A DNA stretch of 64,000 nt from Patiria miniata (Eukaryota > Echinodermata > Asteroidea > Valvatida > Asterinidae), in NCBI RefSeq assembly GCF_015706575.1, contig NW_024037074.1:25657334-25721333 (forward strand). Reading direction: 5' to 3'. This document shows positions 60,379-64,000 of the stretch, piece after piece. The translations under genes were made by a program, and so were the position numbers. Positions within the stretch are counted from its first letter, which is position 1; every line of letters begins with the position of its first letter. The notes beneath the pieces were generated by a model that searched no databases, was not told where the DNA came from, and worked only from the letters and a program-made list of their open reading frames with translations.

Positions 60379-60712
60379 TTAAGCCCGGTTCATACTTCAT
60401 GCGAAAGCGAATGCGAAGCGAATTTGACGTCATGAAACATTCGCTGCGAAATTCGCCCGAGTTGAAATGTGTTCAACTTTTACGAATTCGCATCGCGAAT
60501 ACTCTCCATGACGTCACAAATTCGCGTTCGCTTTCGCTTTCGCGCAGAGTATGATTCGGGCTTAAAGCCCGGTTCATACTTCACGCGAAAGCGAAAGCGA
60601 AAGCGAAGCGAAATTTGTGACGTCAACAATACATTCGAAGCGGGTCCACCATTGTTGACGACATGAATTTCGCTTCGCACAAGCTTTCGCGTGAAGTATG
60701 AACCGGGCTTCA
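60379..60712. mobile_element. Two tandem piggyBac-like MITEs sharing a TTAA
   Basis: Copy 1 runs from TTAA 60,379-60,382 to TTAA 60,562-60,565; copy 2 follows at once and ends near 60,710. The ends are inverted AGCCCGGTTCATACTTC followed by GCGAAAGCGAA. Interiors are GCGAAAGCGAA-rich and contain TGACGTCA. Copy 2 ends with TTCA in place of TTAA. Confidence 0.8.
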
Positions 60713-62262
60713 GTCTGTCTTCCTCTTCGCCTCTTCAATAATAATGGTGTCCAATCCGTTACTTTCTGGGTCCATCTATGGTACTTATAGATAATTATAA
60801 AGGGTATACTTATATAAAATTATAAAGGGTAGGCCTACTTTTAGATAATATAAAAGGTACTTATAGATAATTATAAATCAAACATTGCATCTTCCACCTT
60901 TCCACCTTTGCCCTTATCCTAATTCCCATACTCAACATCTTACCCCAAGTCATACTGTCTGAAGTCGCTCGGAAATATAGTTAAAATTTCTTGAGACACT
61001 GCCAATAACCATCCACATTAACTGCGGGAATTTGTAATACAATATAGATGCGGGGTAAAGTACATGGCGTGTGAGCGTGTTAGATGAAACGGTATAGCGT
61101 CTCATGCTGAACGATCAGTCACTGCACGGACCTACGTGATTGTCAATCGTTATTCTAATTGATAATTACTCAGTTTTTTTAGCAATATCAATTTGTTTTA
61201 TGCTGCTAGAAGAGGGGACTGTCTTTGTTTGACATTTGGGATTGCGCGACTACCTCAACTCTCTCAATACCCATCCACGAGAACGGAGCAAAAATCAGTG
61301 CAAGGTCATCTACGATATCTCCTATGATTATCTGACATTAAGGTTAATGGAACCCATGATATTCGGATTACGCCAAAAGTGCATTGACGCTCTTGCATCT
61401 ACCGACGAATTGTCCTCCATATTATATTGATTTCGCTAGTGCGCTCTATACGTTCACCAAACGTGCACCTGAATGAGCACGAGCGGTTGCGTTCTCGTGA
61501 AACCCTGCAAGTTGGCTTAGGGGGAAAATGGTTGGTTGTTGTTTGCCTCGAGCTCTACATCAAAATGCACACTGGGGTCAACAACTTTGCATAGCAACTA
61601 AGAGTATTTGCATAAACACAAACAATCATCTGAAATCTAATTTTCATGGGAAAATTTTAAAAAAAAAAAACAGCATTAGTGCTTACAGTAAAAATGACAA
61701 TTTCAACATAATTATAACCAGGGTTTATAAACTCAACAAAAGTCTCGTCAAGAAAATTCACAGGCTTGATTTTGCCGACGATTTACATTAGTTTGAAACC
61801 AATGCATGAGCAAATGCCCAACCGTGTATTTAATTATGCACACGCATACAATGTATGAGGCTCTTCTGCGGTTTACCGCGTACACGTGCTCGGTACGTAC
61901 ATAATGCACGGAGGGCAGGTTTCCATCTACTGAAGATAGTTGATGAAGGCTGTTGAGTCATTAGGCCAACAGTAGGCCTACAGGGTTTTCTTACGTGGTG
62001 CATACATTGGACTTTTCCATCTGGATAATTGGAGCCACATCCCCTTGTCTATACCCATTTTCCAAGAATAACTTCATTACACCGGAGTAGGTGTCAGAGC
62101 CCGCGCAAAGCTTGCTGGTCGTAATTTGCTCTCGAAGGAAATGGATTAATGATTAATAGGACTCGATATCAGCATTAATATCGTTGTCCCGTAGAGGGAT
62201 TAATGATAATGAGAAGGGTGTACAATGCACGAATTCAATCTAGTCACGAACGAATAACGCAC
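60713..62262. other. Noncoding stretch with a short tandem near 60,780-60,880
   Basis: The phrase AGATAATTATAAAGGGTA-like occurs about three times near 60,787-60,878. A 64-codon plus-strand frame at 61,236-61,430 is unrecognised and has no supporting features. Confidence 0.4.
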
Positions 62263-62263
62263 A

Positions 62264-62433
62264 CTGTAAAAAATGTGGGTAAAATGGGTTGATAATTCGA
62301 CCAATGATGGTCGAATTCTTCCCAATAGTTTGACAGTTGTTACCCAATTCAACCCAATATGAGGCAATTTCATACCAATGCTGGGTAAAATTACATTGCC
62401 CAACAGTGTTTTATCCAACCTTTTTACAGTGCA
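62264..62433. mobile_element. MITE with CACTGTAAAAA inverted ends
   Basis: CACTGTAAAAAATGTGGGTAA at the left is mirrored by TTTTTACAGTG at the right (inverse reads CACTGTAAAAAGGTTGGAT). The interior has GGGTAAAAT and ACCCAATTCAACCCAAT words in both orientations. No target duplication identified. Confidence 0.7.
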
Positions 62434-64000
62434 ACAACCAGTGCTCTGTGGGTATGGTACAGAGTGCATGAATAGATGGTTTATAATAGTGCTTTTGAAT
62501 TTAATCTCAAAGCCGGAAAGGCCCATCATCCTCTCAGTGAAGAAATTGAAATATTGTTTTAAACAGACTGTTTCAGTAGAACGGAAAGAGCTGAATTTTG
62601 CGTGAATGAACTCAACGTTAAGTCGTGAGCAGCGACCCATTGAGACCACTTAGAGAAAACCAATCGGCAACTCGACTGCTCCATTTACGATGGCACCATA
62701 CGGGGGATGACGTCAGTAATGACGTCTTGAAACCCGGCCGGCGCATCTCGCTCGAAATGCATCGTCGAGATATCGAGATAAATGCCATTCACGACCCGTC
62801 TCTGATTTTGAACGGCAATATAAAGCCATCAATAATAAACTCAAACGACCTGGTCGAGGCAGTTTAAGATGTATTTAGGTGGGCAGCCCTTTTTGTGTCG
62901 TTTAAGGTGCCACGAATATTAAACGGTATCTCCATGGAAATTTCGGTAAATTCTCGGACTGGTCTCTAAATTATGACGATCATTCAAATCAATGCACTGA
63001 TTCATTTTCGGCACTAAACTCCTAGGTAAAAATAAAACTTGAGACTTACGAAAACCAATCAATCAGTTTTATCACTTAGCAAAAGAACAAAATATATAAA
63101 ATTGAAAAATGCTTGATCTATGACGTATGCACGACGTCAGCACCACGTTCTGTGAATGATTTATCATTCTTGTTCGAAAATTATTTGGTCCTTTCTCTAA
63201 AAGCTATATATATAGGACTAGACGTACTCAGACTACTCATTTATAATAGTCAAGATGACTCACGAGAATCATGCAGTACTCAATGGCAAGGATTAGGATA
63301 GTGCTTACAATGCCCTTCAATGAGTAACTATGTCAGTATACCCATAACGACTCTGATAAACCTATGTGAATATAAAGCTTTTAGTGGTGCCTGATGTGTT
63401 CAGCTCGTGCTAAATAGTCTCTGCATGTGTAACTGAAAGTTTACTCCATTGTGTAGTTAAGTTAAAGGAACAAATGTAAATAGTATTTATCATGATATAT
63501 TTTGTTTTACACATGGACTTCTTCACTTGACAAGCTTGCTTTTTGGAGAAGCCCACCGATTAATCTTATCCGTTTTATCTAAATTATTGTCTAAACCTTT
63601 TCTTCTCAAAATGATTAAGTTGAAATAAATATGAATATGAAAATATAGTACGTGTGTGCTCGTATAGCGTGATAAAAAGAGTCTGAACCCAGCTCGAGCT
63701 GTGATGCCAATACAAAATGCTTTACTTTATCCATTTTAGCCATTACATGCACTCAACAGGTTTGCATTGAAGCAAAATTGTACACAACTCTCCAAACAAG
63801 ATTTGAAGACTGAAGGGTTTCTGTAATTACATTTACCCTATCAGATCTCCAGGGTGCACAGTCATGACTCTATTGATGACACAAAAAGCTCATTATAATA
63901 TGAAGCAAACAAGCAAGTACTCGAGTAACAAATTGCTCCTTGCATAACATACGCAATTACTGGAAAACTGGAAAGCTGTCCTTCTGAAGGACACTGTGAC
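62434..64000. other. Noncoding right end of window
   Basis: No gene recognised. Near 62,710 two CRE-like words, GATGACGTCAGTAATGACGT, lie about 100 bp from a TATAAAG-like word at 62,820. This is compatible with a promoter, but no transcript is visible. Confidence 0.35.

Noticed and set aside
61681..61800. Minus-strand MLKLSFL-like hydrophobic stretch before CT|GTAAGC, considered as a Trk signal peptide
   Set aside because: The phase fits, but the stretch is AT-rich, lacks the LRRNT cysteines that this exon should carry, and has no supporting context.

Overview
The window is animal genomic DNA: spliced genes with GT/AG introns, one gene 5'-truncated at the left edge, and roughly three quarters noncoding sequence full of MITEs, fold-back palindromes, tRNA-derived SINEs and tandem satellites. 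The two genes, a CCP1-type cytosolic carboxypeptidase and a Trk neurotrophin receptor, point to an invertebrate deuterostome. A cephalochordate (amphioxus) is the best guess: the Trk C-terminus lacks the PLC-gamma tyrosine, in line with what I recall of the single amphioxus Trk, and one intron carries a minisatellite built from an exon/intron boundary, which recalls amphioxus 'mirage' minisatellites. An ambulacrarian is not excluded.

Layout. 1-5,886 (+): last six exons of the AGTPBP1/AGBL1 pro-orthologue, which removes glutamates from tubulin tails; introns 1, 4 and 5 hold a hAT-type MITE, the exon-derived minisatellite and a GAGTC-rich element. 5,887-26,717: about 21 kb without a recognisable gene, holding a ~495-bp fold-back palindrome, SINE copies, a nested satellite block (12.1-15.0 kb) with an array of nuclear-receptor half-sites, a hAT MITE, a higher-order satellite bracketed by a 43-bp palindromic minisatellite (16.7-19.1 kb), and more inverted repeats. 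26,718-41,745 (-): fourteen exons of a Trk receptor (LRRs, LRRCT, two Ig domains, stalk, transmembrane/juxtamembrane, tyrosine kinase), with every exon junction in phase. Only the signal peptide/LRRNT exon is not found. Two further hAT MITE copies lie in its introns. 41,746-64,000: no recognisable coding exon; this is either the long first Trk intron plus 5' flank or intergenic DNA, with a SINE, interstitial telomere-like repeats, several fold-back elements and tandem piggyBac-like MITEs.

The two genes face each other tail to tail. From general knowledge, human NTRK2/AGTPBP1 (9q21) and NTRK3/AGBL1 (15q25-26) are adjacent pairs in the same convergent arrangement, so the window appears to show the pre-duplication state of a linkage kept in two vertebrate paralogons. 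Both products act in neurons (neurotrophin signalling and tubulin modification), but nothing in the sequence shows that they are co-regulated.
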